A DNA stretch of 29,525 nt. Origin: Oscillospiraceae bacterium. Its GTDB lineage: Bacteria; Bacillota; Clostridia; Saccharofermentanales; Fastidiosipilaceae. The position numbers were made by a program, and so were the translations under genes. Positions within the stretch are counted from its first letter, which is position 1, and each line of letters starts with the position of its first letter. The notes beneath the pieces were generated by a model. The model searched no databases, was not told the origin of the DNA, and worked only from the letters and a program-made list of their open reading frames with translations. Positions 14,854-22,312 of the stretch are shown here, one piece after another. The stretch covers positions 1-29,525 of the forward strand of contig JASBZA010000016.1 of assembly GCA_029983685.1 (NCBI GenBank), written 5' to 3'.

Positions 14854-16182
14854 ATGGTGGAAGAGCGAATCATGTCGGAACGTGTAGATCAATTTTTTGA
14901 AGCTTTAGGTATGACCCGGGACAGTTTGGATTTGAATTTTGAGCTGGAACGCTTTCTAAGCCATATGAAGCAAGGCCTAATGACCTTTGATCGTAACGAT
15001 AATCTTCTGATGATTCCGACCTATCTCAGCCTGGGATCTAAGATTCCCCTTCATGAACCGGTTATTGTTATGGATGCCGGAGGTACGCATTTTCGTATTG
15101 CGCTGATTTATTTTGACGACCGTCTTCAGGCTGTTATACAAGACTTCCAACGCTATCCCATGCCCGGGACTCAAGGCGAGATGGATAAAGAAACTTTTTA
15201 CAACACCATCGCAGACTATATGTTTCCTTATTTAGACCATGCCAAAAAAGTCGCCTTTTGTTTTTCTTACGGAACGGAAATTTTGCCAAACCACGATGGA
15301 CGTATCCTCTACTTTAGCAAAGAAGTCCGCTGTGAAGATGCCGCAGGGACTTTGCTGGGCGAATCGCTTAAGAAAACTTTGGCCCAAAAAGGTGTGGCCG
15401 ATGCCGATCAGATCCAGTTTGTGGTTTTAAACGATACGGTCGCAGCACTGATGGGCGGTTTTGCCGAGTCCAATGCAAGAGAGCATTCGGCTTACACCGG
15501 CTTTGTTATGGGAACGGGGCTTAACATGGCTTATGTTGAAGAAAATATCAATATCAAGAAACTCCGCGGCCAAATTCCCCTACTCAATAACATGATTATC
15601 AACACCGAGGCAGGAGACTACCTGATTGAATCGACCAACAAAGTTTTTCGAAAGATTGACCAAAGGTCTGCCCAGCCCGGCATAAGTCTTCTGGAAAAAC
15701 AGTTGTCCGGCCGCTATCAAGGCCTTGTAGCCTATTACATGATGGAAGAAGCTATAGAAGAAGGGCTTTTTTCAGACGGTTTTGCCAGTGCCTTTAATAA
15801 GGTAACTGAAGTGGCTTCTGCGGATTTGGACCATTTTGTCAAGGACCCCTACTCTGAGGGACTCCTACAAGACCTCTGCCAGGATGACAGGGATCGGGAG
15901 TTAATGTACAGGATTATTGACAGTATCTTCGAGCGTGCCGCCCAACTCGTTTCCGTTATTTTCACGGCGGTACACATTAAGCTGGGGAAGGGACGTAACC
16001 CTACCAAACCCATGGCCATTACCATAGAAGGCTCGACCTACTATAAATCAGATTTGTTTAGAAATAAGCTTCATTATTATGTGAAGAAGTTCATTAATGA
16101 AGAACACGGTTTCTACAACGAAATCCTCCACGTAGACCATGCCAATCTTATAGGATCGGCTATGGCTGCACTTTTAAACTAA
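14854..16182 (+). CDS. hexokinase family sugar kinase (eukaryotic-type fold)
   Basis: Cytoplasmic ATP-dependent kinase for glucose or a related hexose, 442 aa. The ATG at 14854 is preferred because AGGAG (14844-14848) sits 5 nt upstream; GTG 14839 and ATG 14872 are alternatives. Landmarks are the phosphate-1 loop DAGGTHFR (74-81), the FCFSYGTE segment that replaces the usual sugar-binding LGFTFSFP-like motif (135-142), NDTVAALMGG with catalytic D194, and GTGLN (220-224). This is the hexokinase_1/2 family rather than the ROK or GlkA-type glucokinases more usual in bacteria. It lies just right of the AbiE module. It could phosphorylate glucose released from galactosides by the enzymes at 22-26 kb, an inference from content only. 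Confidence 0.85.
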   Translation: MVEERIMSERVDQFFEALGMTRDSLDLNFELERFLSHMKQGLMTFDRNDNLLMIPTYLSLGSKIPLHEPVIVMDAGGTHFRIALIYFDDRLQAVIQDFQRYPMPGTQGEMDKETFYNTIADYMFPYLDHAKKVAFCFSYGTEILPNHDGRILYFSKEVRCEDAAGTLLGESLKKTLAQKGVADADQIQFVVLNDTVAALMGGFAESNAREHSAYTGFVMGTGLNMAYVEENINIKKLRGQIPLLNNMIINTEAGDYLIESTNKVFRKIDQRSAQPGISLLEKQLSGRYQGLVAYYMMEEAIEEGLFSDGFASAFNKVTEVASADLDHFVKDPYSEGLLQDLCQDDRDRELMYRIIDSIFERAAQLVSVIFTAVHIKLGKGRNPTKPMAITIEGSTYYKSDLFRNKLHYYVKKFINEEHGFYNEILHVDHANLIGSAMAALLN

Positions 16183-16204
16183 AAAGCAGAAAAGAGACAA
16201 GTGT

Positions 16205-16807
16205 ATGGCTATACCATTTCCGCCCAAAACCTGGGACGAATCCCAAGAAGACGCTATTCTGAAAGTGCTTCATACAGGCGAAGAATACCTGCCCTTTGAT
16301 GAAAGAATCTTTGAAATTCAGAAATACTACCAGGCACTCTTAGATCATTTTAATACCTTGGGTCCTTATCAAAGAGAAGAAAGGCAGGCTTATCTCCGCT
16401 ACATGTTCGCTGATTTGGGTGACGATTGTTATATTGAACCGCCCTTTAATGCCAATTTTGGCGGTAAGTTTGTCCATTTTGAAGATCGGGTTTATGCCAA
16501 TTCAAATCTAACTTTGGTCGATGATACGCATATTTATGTCGGTGCAGGCACCCAGCTGGGGCCTAATGTGACTTTGGCCACGGCCATGCATCCTCTGAAT
16601 CATGCTAATCGTGCCAAAGGTTCTCAATACAATAAACCGGTCGTCATCGGGAAGAATTGTTGGTTCGGTGCAGGCGTCATCGTTCAGCCCGGTGTTACGG
16701 TTGGTGACAACACCGTCATAGGAGCCGGCTCTGTCGTTACTAGGGATATTCCGTCTAATGTTTTAGCCTTTGGAACACCCTGTAAGGTCATTAGAGAATT
16801 GCCTTAA
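16205..16807 (+). CDS. maltose/galactoside O-acetyltransferase (LacA/Maa family)
   Basis: Cytoplasmic left-handed beta-helix enzyme that moves an acetyl group from acetyl-CoA to a sugar hydroxyl, 200 aa. The N-terminal helical Mac-type domain (about 10-70) is followed by hexapeptide repeats. The catalytic histidine is H129 in ATAMHPLN. The end GVTVGDNTVIGAGSVVTRDIP...FGTPCKVIRE is the classic family tail. The start follows the hexokinase stop by 22 bp with only a weak purine site, so it is probably cotranscribed. The true acceptor sugar is unknown; a detoxifying role toward non-metabolised sugars is known for relatives. Confidence 0.9.
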   Translation: MAIPFPPKTWDESQEDAILKVLHTGEEYLPFDERIFEIQKYYQALLDHFNTLGPYQREERQAYLRYMFADLGDDCYIEPPFNANFGGKFVHFEDRVYANSNLTLVDDTHIYVGAGTQLGPNVTLATAMHPLNHANRAKGSQYNKPVVIGKNCWFGAGVIVQPGVTVGDNTVIGAGSVVTRDIPSNVLAFGTPCKVIRELP

Positions 16808-16834
16808 TAAACAGATTTCACTGAATGGACCTTC

Positions 16835-18266
16835 TTACTCCCATCCTGCGTAGACTTTGGGGTTAGGACTCCGGTAGGTCCTGCCGTGTAAGTTTAACAG
16901 GTGTTCAGCTTTAATTTTGGCCAATAGATTAGGTTGTTCTATGAGGTCTATCCCGGTCAAGGCAATCGTTTTGGCTGCGGTAAGGAGAGCCACATGAGCG
17001 ACGTGCGATTTGCCGGTGGCGACCCATTGCCAAGAATGAAGCGCTGAACCGTTGGGTCCGTAAGCCACCGTAATTTGGCCGACAGGACAGATCCAGGATA
17101 CGTCTCCCACGTCGGTCGAGATATAGATGGGCTCATCGGAAAAGCTTAAGGGGAAGAGCCGGTCATTAATGGATGATGCGGCCATTTTTTGGAGTTCTAT
17201 AGAATCCTCATGGGGGAAATTCTTCTCAAAACTTCGGCGTGATTTGGCTTTGGACTCGGGAGACAAGGTCTCTTGGAAAGATTTCATATAGGTGTAATCT
17301 TCCGGTCGGTAAGGAAGCGGGAAGAGACTTTTTAAATGATCATACATGGTTCGGGCCAAAGTTTGATTAACTAATATATTGAAAGCTGCAGAATCCCATT
17401 CAAAGGACACCTCGGTGTGTCATCAAAGCGGCACCACGTGCGATATGCATGACGCGGTCGGTAATTTGGGTGCAGCTTTCCATCTCGGTCGCCCGAATAT
17501 AATAAATCATCTTGGTTCGGGCCGGCACGATATTGGCGGCCACGCCACCGGCATCCAAAAAGGCATAATGAATGCGAGATGTTTGTGGTATATGCTCTCT
17601 TAGAAATTGGACACCGACATTCATGAGTTCGGCCGCATCCAGGGCAGACCGACCTAATTCAGGTGCCTGTGCGGCATGGGCAGAGGTCCCCTCGAAGCTC
17701 ACAAAAAACTGGTTGTTCGCTAGGACCGACTGGCCCCAATTGCCGGTTCTATCCATGGGATGCCAGGTCAAAACAACATCGGCTTCATCGTAAACACCTC
17801 GGCCGGCCAGATAAGCTTTGCCGGAGCCAACTTCTTCAGCCGGGCAGCCGAAAACGACAACTTGGCCGGTTTTTTTATTCTCTTCTAAATAGTGTGCCAG
17901 TCCCAAGGCGGCTCCCACAGCTCCTACGCCGATGGCGTTATGGCCGCAACCGTGACCGTTTCCAGAGGAGGTCTTGTCTTTTATGGGAGAATCGGCTGTT
18001 TGTGCCATGTCGGGCAGAGCATCATATTCTGCAGAAATACCGATAACGGGTTTACCCTGTCCGAAGCGGGCAATAAAGCTATTAGGAACATCTGCAGGAT
18101 TTTTCTCAATATAAAAACCGGACTCTTCTAATAAATCGGTGAGCACTTGGGCAGATAAGGGACAATCAAAGGATATTTCAGGCAGGTCCCAAATGCGGTC
18201 GGAAGCCTCTAATAGACGTGGAGCTTCTTGATCAATATAAGCGATAACTTTATCTTGAATGTACAT
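16835..18266 (-). pseudogene. M20-family amidohydrolase (AbgB-like), frameshifted
   Basis: Reading from ATG 18266 (AGGAG upstream), 288 codons encode the N-terminal part of an AbgB-type aminoacyl or p-aminobenzoyl-glutamate amidohydrolase. NGHGCGHNAIGVG, GCPAEEVGSGKAYLAG and LTWHPMDRTGNWG carry the metal-binding and catalytic residues. The frame then stops at 17400, soon after GAALMTH. The rest of the protein (EVSFEWDSAAFNILVN... to ...PNPKVYAGWE) continues in another frame to 16835. The two parts join seamlessly at the ACACAC repeat (17415-17420). Losing one AC unit from a fourfold repeat would explain the break and would have read MTHTEVSFEW. Together they give the normal length of about 475 aa. 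A sequencing error, a real pseudogene or a phase-variable repeat are all possible. It is the last gene after sdaAA. Confidence 0.85.
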
Positions 18267-18300
18267 GGACTTTTCTCCTGTAGCTTAGCAAAGTAACACA

Positions 18301-19176
18301 TCAGAATTCTTCCAGTGCGATTCTTTCTTGCCAGTCTAAGCCGGTCGGTGTCGTGGCCAGGCCTCCCAAGGCGGTTTCTCTGATGGTGACGGGCATGGTG
18401 ATACCGATTTTATACATAGCCAGAATAACTTCATCAGCCGGAATTCGGCTTTCTATTCCGGCCAAAGCCATCTCAGCGGCACTGAGGGCTATGGCTGCAC
18501 CTCCGGCATTGCGTTTGACACAGGGCACTTCTACCAGGCCGCCTACCGGATCACAGGCCAGTCCCAAAAGATTCTTCAGTGCGATAGAGAAGGCGTGCCC
18601 TATCTGGTCCGGTGTCCCGCCCATCAGCTCAACCGCTGCTCCGGCGGCCATGGCAGCGGCAGAACCTACCTCGGCTTGGCAGCCTCCACGAGCACCGGAA
18701 ATAATCGCATTATTGGCCACTACATAGCCCAAGGCTCCGGCCGTAAAAAGAGCCTCAATAATTCGGTCTGAACTTAAATCATGTGTATCTTTTAAGGCAA
18801 ATAAGACGCCGGGAACGGTGCCGGAAGAACCGGCTGTGGGTGTAGCACAGATGACGCCCATGGCGGCGTTTACTTCGTTTGTAGCCACAGCGTAACAAGA
18901 GGCCAGAAGTGAGGTTTTATCGGTAAGAAACTTGCCGTTTTTGATATAGTCATATAAGCGCTTGGCATCCCCGCCGGTAAGGCCGGACCTGGAATGGACG
19001 CCGGAGATACCTCTTTCGATTGCTTTTTCCATGACTTCATAACGCACGGCCATGGTTTCCCATATGGCTTCCGGACTCAGGCCGCTTGTGACGACTTCCT
19101 GATCCAGCATAATTTCCCATATTTTTTTATCTTGCTTTTTAGCCTGCTCAATTAATTCAGCAATATTTTTAAACAT
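18301..19176 (-). CDS. sdaAA: L-serine dehydratase, iron-sulfur type, alpha subunit
   Basis: Converts L-serine to pyruvate and ammonia using a [4Fe-4S] cluster, together with the beta subunit encoded just upstream. At 291 aa it matches the two-subunit Gram-positive type. The conserved core SRSGLTGGDAKRL (62-74), TPTAGSSGTVPG (112-123) and SGARGGCQAEVGSA are present. Three cysteines suited to hold the cluster are C166, C208 (LLGLACDPVGG) and C219 (VEVPCVKRN). The ATG is preceded by AGGAG. The gap to the beta gene is 39 bp, and 34 bp separate it from the amidohydrolase. Confidence 0.95.
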   Translation of the reverse strand: MFKNIAELIEQAKKQDKKIWEIMLDQEVVTSGLSPEAIWETMAVRYEVMEKAIERGISGVHSRSGLTGGDAKRLYDYIKNGKFLTDKTSLLASCYAVATNEVNAAMGVICATPTAGSSGTVPGVLFALKDTHDLSSDRIIEALFTAGALGYVVANNAIISGARGGCQAEVGSAAAMAAGAAVELMGGTPDQIGHAFSIALKNLLGLACDPVGGLVEVPCVKRNAGGAAIALSAAEMALAGIESRIPADEVILAMYKIGITMPVTIRETALGGLATTPTGLDWQERIALEEF

Positions 19177-19215
19177 ATGTCCTATCTCCTCGTAAAAGAA
19201 GTGACCCGATTGGGT

Positions 19216-19896
19216 TTAAATTTCATCCAGAGCCAGCATGGAGGCCCGGATAACATGTTTGCTGCGGCTGATGTCTTGGAGGATGGTGGGGCTAATCATC
19301 TCATCGGTTTCGATCAGCATGAGAGCGACCTCACCTTTGGCCAGGCGAGAAACTTCCATATGGGCGATGTTAATTTCGTGTTTTTCCAGCAATTGACTGA
19401 CTTGAGAAATAGCGCCGTAAGCGTCATGGTGGAGAATAAGGAGGGTGGGGAAATCTCCGGAAAGACGAATGGGGAAGCCGGCATACTCTGTAATCTGGAC
19501 GGCACCGCCACCGACGGAGACGCCCGTAACTTCCAGCCTGTCAGGGCCCTTTTCCATAACGATCTTCACGGTATTGGGTTCCTCAGGAATCTCTTCCTCG
19601 GCGATAAAATGGATATTTATGCCCTGTTCTTGGGCAATATGGATAGCATTTGGCAAAGCTTCATCGGCCACTTCCATATTAAGGAGGCCGCCTACGATTG
19701 CCACATCCGTTGCGTGGCCCTTATAAGTCTTGGCGAAAGAGCCGTAGAAGTGAATGGTCAACCTGTCCGGCTCCTGACCGAAAAGTTTACGGGCAATTTG
19801 GCCGATACGAACGGCCCCCGCCGTATGGGAACTCGAAGGACCTAACATAACGGGTCCTATAATCTCAAAAACGCTGCGAAATTTCACCTGATCCAA
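19216..19896 (-). CDS. sdaAB: L-serine dehydratase, iron-sulfur type, beta subunit
   Basis: Partner of the alpha subunit, 226 aa. The N-terminal domain contains GPVMLGPSSSHTAGAVRIG (about 14-32). A C-terminal ACT domain (about 150-222; FPTLLILHHDAYGAISQVSQLL) is the usual regulatory part. The proposed start is TTG at 19896 (MDQVKFRSVF), behind AAAGGCGG. The GTG two codons further on is the alternative. It follows the YitT-family gene by 35 bp, so those genes and the amidohydrolase look like one operon. Confidence 0.93.
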   Translation of the reverse strand: MDQVKFRSVFEIIGPVMLGPSSSHTAGAVRIGQIARKLFGQEPDRLTIHFYGSFAKTYKGHATDVAIVGGLLNMEVADEALPNAIHIAQEQGINIHFIAEEEIPEEPNTVKIVMEKGPDRLEVTGVSVGGGAVQITEYAGFPIRLSGDFPTLLILHHDAYGAISQVSQLLEKHEINIAHMEVSRLAKGEVALMLIETDEMISPTILQDISRSKHVIRASMLALDEI

Positions 19897-19931
19897 GCCG
19901 CCTTTCCGGGTTTTGGACCTATTGTAAAGCT

Positions 19932-20576
19932 TTAGGCGTTTTGTTGCTGAGATTTACGCTGAGGTAAGTGTACATAAATTTCGAATTGACCGATTATCCA
20001 GGAGGAAACCAGAGTGGTTAAATAAGACCATATCAGTCGTCGGAAGGGGATATAGGATAAAGACAAGCAAAGAACAACGAAGTCACTTAAGAAGTAGACC
20101 TTGCTAAGACCGATACCGGTTTTATTTGCAACAACCAGGGCCAAAGCATCATCTCCGCCTGAGGCGCCGCCTTGCATAATAACGAGGCTGGCTCCGATAC
20201 CTATAAAAAGGCCACCTAGAAGCACTGCAATATAGGGCATATCGTAAAAGGAGGGGATGAAGGGACCGATTTGCTCAAATACGAAAAGCCATCCGGCATA
20301 AAAGACAGAGGAAATCAGAGAAACCTTAAGGAAGCGTTTGCCCAACATGGCAAATCCCAACAGATAGCACAAGCCGTCCAGGATAGGGGCTGTAATCGAT
20401 TGGTCTATACCTGTAATATTTTTTATTAATAAACTAAGACCCAAGATACCGCCCTCGGTAATCTTGCTGGGGCCGTGGATATTGATCATGGCAAACGCCA
20501 GTAAGAGCGTACCCGTTGCAATCGACAAGATATTCTTGGCGTCCAATCCCATAAAGCGGGAGAATTTTTTAAACAT
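19932..20576 (-). CDS. YitT-family membrane protein (DUF161), no DUF2179 tail
   Basis: Integral membrane protein of the YitT family, 214 aa from ATG 20576 with AGGTGG about 11 nt upstream; GTG 20591 would add five residues. There are five or six hydrophobic segments. The family repeat shows in NIHGPSKITEGGILGLSLLI and in GASLVIMQGGASGGDDALALVV. Most YitT proteins carry a C-terminal soluble DUF2179 domain. This one stops after the membrane part with a short Gln-rich tail. Function is unknown for the family; it has been suspected to be a transporter. Its place at the head of the serine dehydratase genes hints at a serine or other amino acid link, which is only a guess. Confidence 0.82.
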   Translation of the reverse strand: MFKKFSRFMGLDAKNILSIATGTLLLAFAMINIHGPSKITEGGILGLSLLIKNITGIDQSITAPILDGLCYLLGFAMLGKRFLKVSLISSVFYAGWLFVFEQIGPFIPSFYDMPYIAVLLGGLFIGIGASLVIMQGGASGGDDALALVVANKTGIGLSKVYFLSDFVVLCLSLSYIPFRRLIWSYLTTLVSSWIIGQFEIYVHLPQRKSQQQNA

Positions 20577-20591
20577 TTTCACCAATGCCAC

Positions 20592-20916
20592 CTGTTATTC
20601 CGGGACAAAGCAAAAATAGCGTCCCCTCAAATAACGTTATGGTTTTTGCGATGCTCTTTTGTTTGTTGATTTTATGTAAAACTCTGCGCCAGGATCCTTT
20701 ATGGCAAAATCTAGTCACATCAGACTGGAATCTACCTTACCGGTCTACCTAGTTTGCAGATAAAACCTTCCGACGATTCTTCCTAAAAATGTGATGGCTT
20801 TCCCCGCCGGAAACCATGATTTACTTTTCAAACGTGTTATAGTCTACCATAAGGCAAAAATATTATCTTTAAAAATTTCTTAAATTTATGCATAATAAGG
20901 CAAGTTTGGAGGGCCT
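20592..20916. other. 325-bp non-coding stretch with hairpins, possible leader of the YitT gene
   Basis: No gene is visible on either strand. On the minus strand it would be a long leader for the YitT/sdaAB/sdaAA operon. It contains a 9-bp hairpin with one bulged base at 20794-20817 (ATGG-TTTCC pairing), a CCTTATGG...CCATAAAGG inverted pair, a TCACA/TGTGA pair and a GGGAC/GTCCC stem near the YitT start. I compared it by eye with T-box, TPP, FMN, cobalamin, SAM, lysine, purine and c-di-GMP consensus cores and recognise none. The + strand half would hold the promoter of the small ORF at 20917. Confidence 0.4.
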
Positions 20917-21063
20917 ATGTTGGACCTGGTGCAAATCGAAGACCATAGCTGTGAGGTTCATGACAATAAGACCGGAGCTTCTTTGGCGTCTTTTGAGGTC
21001 TACGTGAATCCTTTTCATACCGGCCATGCTTCTGAAAGCCTGTTTTCAAGTGGAGAATCCTAG
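20917..21063 (+). CDS. 48-codon small ORF, possibly a truncated gene remnant
   Basis: Begins MLDLVQIEDHSCEVHD behind GGAGGG (20908-20913), with CATAAT upstream as a possible -10. The middle, ASFEVYVNPFHTGHA, is hydrophobic/aromatic and looks like a genuine folded N-terminus. The last ten residues (SESLFSSGES) look like out-of-frame readthrough before TAG. It may be the start of a longer gene that lost its end, or a real small protein. I do not recognise it with confidence. It ends 36 bp from the stop of the convergent AraC gene. Confidence 0.4.
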   Translation: MLDLVQIEDHSCEVHDNKTGASLASFEVYVNPFHTGHASESLFSSGES

Positions 21064-21099
21064 AAGTTTTGATACTTATGTTTACGAGGTTTAAAGCTA

Positions 21100-21951
21100 T
21101 TAGTCAAACTGTTTACGCCATTCCGACGGACTGGTGTTGTAATATTTTCGGAAGGCCTTGCTGAAGTGAAATTGATTTTGGTAGCCCACAGCCTGGGCGA
21201 TTTCCTTGATAGGGTAGTTGGTGTTATTAAGCAGCTGCGAGGCCTTTTTCATCCGATAGAAGAAGAGGAAGTTCTGCGGGTTTTGGCCGGTATGAGCGTG
21301 AAAACTCTTACTGAAATAACTGCGGCTTAGCTTCACGTGGTTGGCGATGTCGTTGACGGTGATGTTTTGGTTATAGTAGTGCTCGATAAAGGAAATAGCC
21401 TCGTTCATCTGGAAAGTAATTTGTGAGAGGTTGTCGCTACGGACCTTCTTGTCCGAATATTTTAAGAGGCTGTCCATAATTTTATAGGCCAAAGACGTAA
21501 GATAAAGTGCGCTCTCGTCTCCGTTTCGAACCAGCTGACTCATATCTTCTTGAATTTTGATGCGCCCTTCGCCTACTGTCGGCCGGAAAACCGGGTCGAA
21601 AACCTTGAGGCCAGACCTTTCTATTGTGTCCTGGACCCGAACACCGTTTAATTCCACCCATATATATTCCCAAGGATCTTCGGTGTCGGCGCTGTAGACC
21701 GTGGTGTAATCCGGAAATATCAGAAAGCCTTCACCCGCCTTCACCGGAAAACTTCTGAGTTCACTGTCTTCATCGTATACGTGCAAGGTCCCCCTACCCT
21801 TACAGACAAAGTGGAAAAGATAGTTGTTTCGAATGAAGGGGCCAAAGCTGTGCAAGGGCTCACAAGCCTCCCAGCCGAACTGGTATAAAGCTAAGTCAAC
21901 GTATTTTTCGCTACCGTACATAAATTGCTTATAATTCTTACCGGCTATCAT
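21100..21951 (-). CDS. AraC-family transcriptional regulator of the alpha-galactoside locus
   Basis: 283-aa regulator. The N-terminal cupin-like sensor (about 15-150; LHSFGPFIRNNYLFHFVCKGRGTL and GEGFLIFPDYTTVYSAD) would bind a sugar. The C-terminal part (about 180-283) holds two helix-turn-helix units: ITVNDIANHVKLSRSYFSKSFH and YPIKEIAQAVGYQNQFHFSKAFRKYYNTSPSEWR. It resembles MsmR/RafR-type activators. AAAGG precedes the ATG. It is divergent from the GH36 gene across 361 bp, so it most likely activates that operon in the presence of melibiose, raffinose or similar sugars. Confidence 0.9.
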   Translation of the reverse strand: MIAGKNYKQFMYGSEKYVDLALYQFGWEACEPLHSFGPFIRNNYLFHFVCKGRGTLHVYDEDSELRSFPVKAGEGFLIFPDYTTVYSADTEDPWEYIWVELNGVRVQDTIERSGLKVFDPVFRPTVGEGRIKIQEDMSQLVRNGDESALYLTSLAYKIMDSLLKYSDKKVRSDNLSQITFQMNEAISFIEHYYNQNITVNDIANHVKLSRSYFSKSFHAHTGQNPQNFLFFYRMKKASQLLNNTNYPIKEIAQAVGYQNQFHFSKAFRKYYNTSPSEWRKQFD

Positions 21952-22312
21952 TTCTTGCCTTTCTGCCTAATAGAGCATATATATCTGTGTTCTGTTTATA
22001 CATTTTAGCTGAATAAAACACATTTGTACATATAATGAATTGAGATGTGCATGTACAATGCTTGTGCAACTTATATAATGACACCATGGTAACTGCTTGA
22101 ATCCTTTGTGAATACGCTTGGGATTTCGATTTCGATTGGTAAAACAGAGGATTTATGCCGTTGGGTCTTCCTTCATGTGCTTTGTTTGCATCTGAACACA
22201 CTTAGACCCTATAGGAGCGGAGTGAATAAGACCGATTTAGAACATGTATAAACATATGTGGCTTCATAGAAGCCGAAAACATATCTTGATGAGCCGTAGG
22301 AGGATCTGAAAT
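21952..22312. promoter_or_regulatory. divergent promoter region, AraC-family gene / GH36 operon
   Basis: Contains TATAAT at 22074-22079 on the + strand, with TGTACA 16 bp upstream as a weak -35, and a second TATAAT at 22031-22036. An inverted repeat sits just upstream and is listed separately. A GGCTTC-ATA-GAAGCC hairpin at about 22260-22274 lies in the GH36 leader. No gene is seen. Confidence 0.55.
22024..22058. promoter_or_regulatory. candidate operator, TTGTACAT...ATGTACAA
   Basis: Perfect 8-bp arms at 22024-22031 and 22051-22058, 19 bp apart. A related TTGTGCAA follows at 22062-22069, abutting the -10 at 22074. The position upstream of a poor -35 suits an AraC-type activator. No binding data, so this is inferred from symmetry and place. 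Confidence 0.45.

Noticed and set aside
17400..17420. Programmed ribosomal frameshift in the amidohydrolase
   Set aside because: There is no slippery heptamer or clear downstream structure, and this enzyme family is not known to use frameshifting. Slippage in the AC repeat is simpler.
19177..19845. 222-codon open frame on the plus strand
   Set aside because: It is antisense to sdaAB, whose SSSHTAG and ACT motifs are clear.
20592..20916. Known riboswitch (T-box, FMN, cobalamin, SAM, lysine, c-di-GMP) before the YitT gene
   Set aside because: None of the conserved cores of these classes could be matched by eye.
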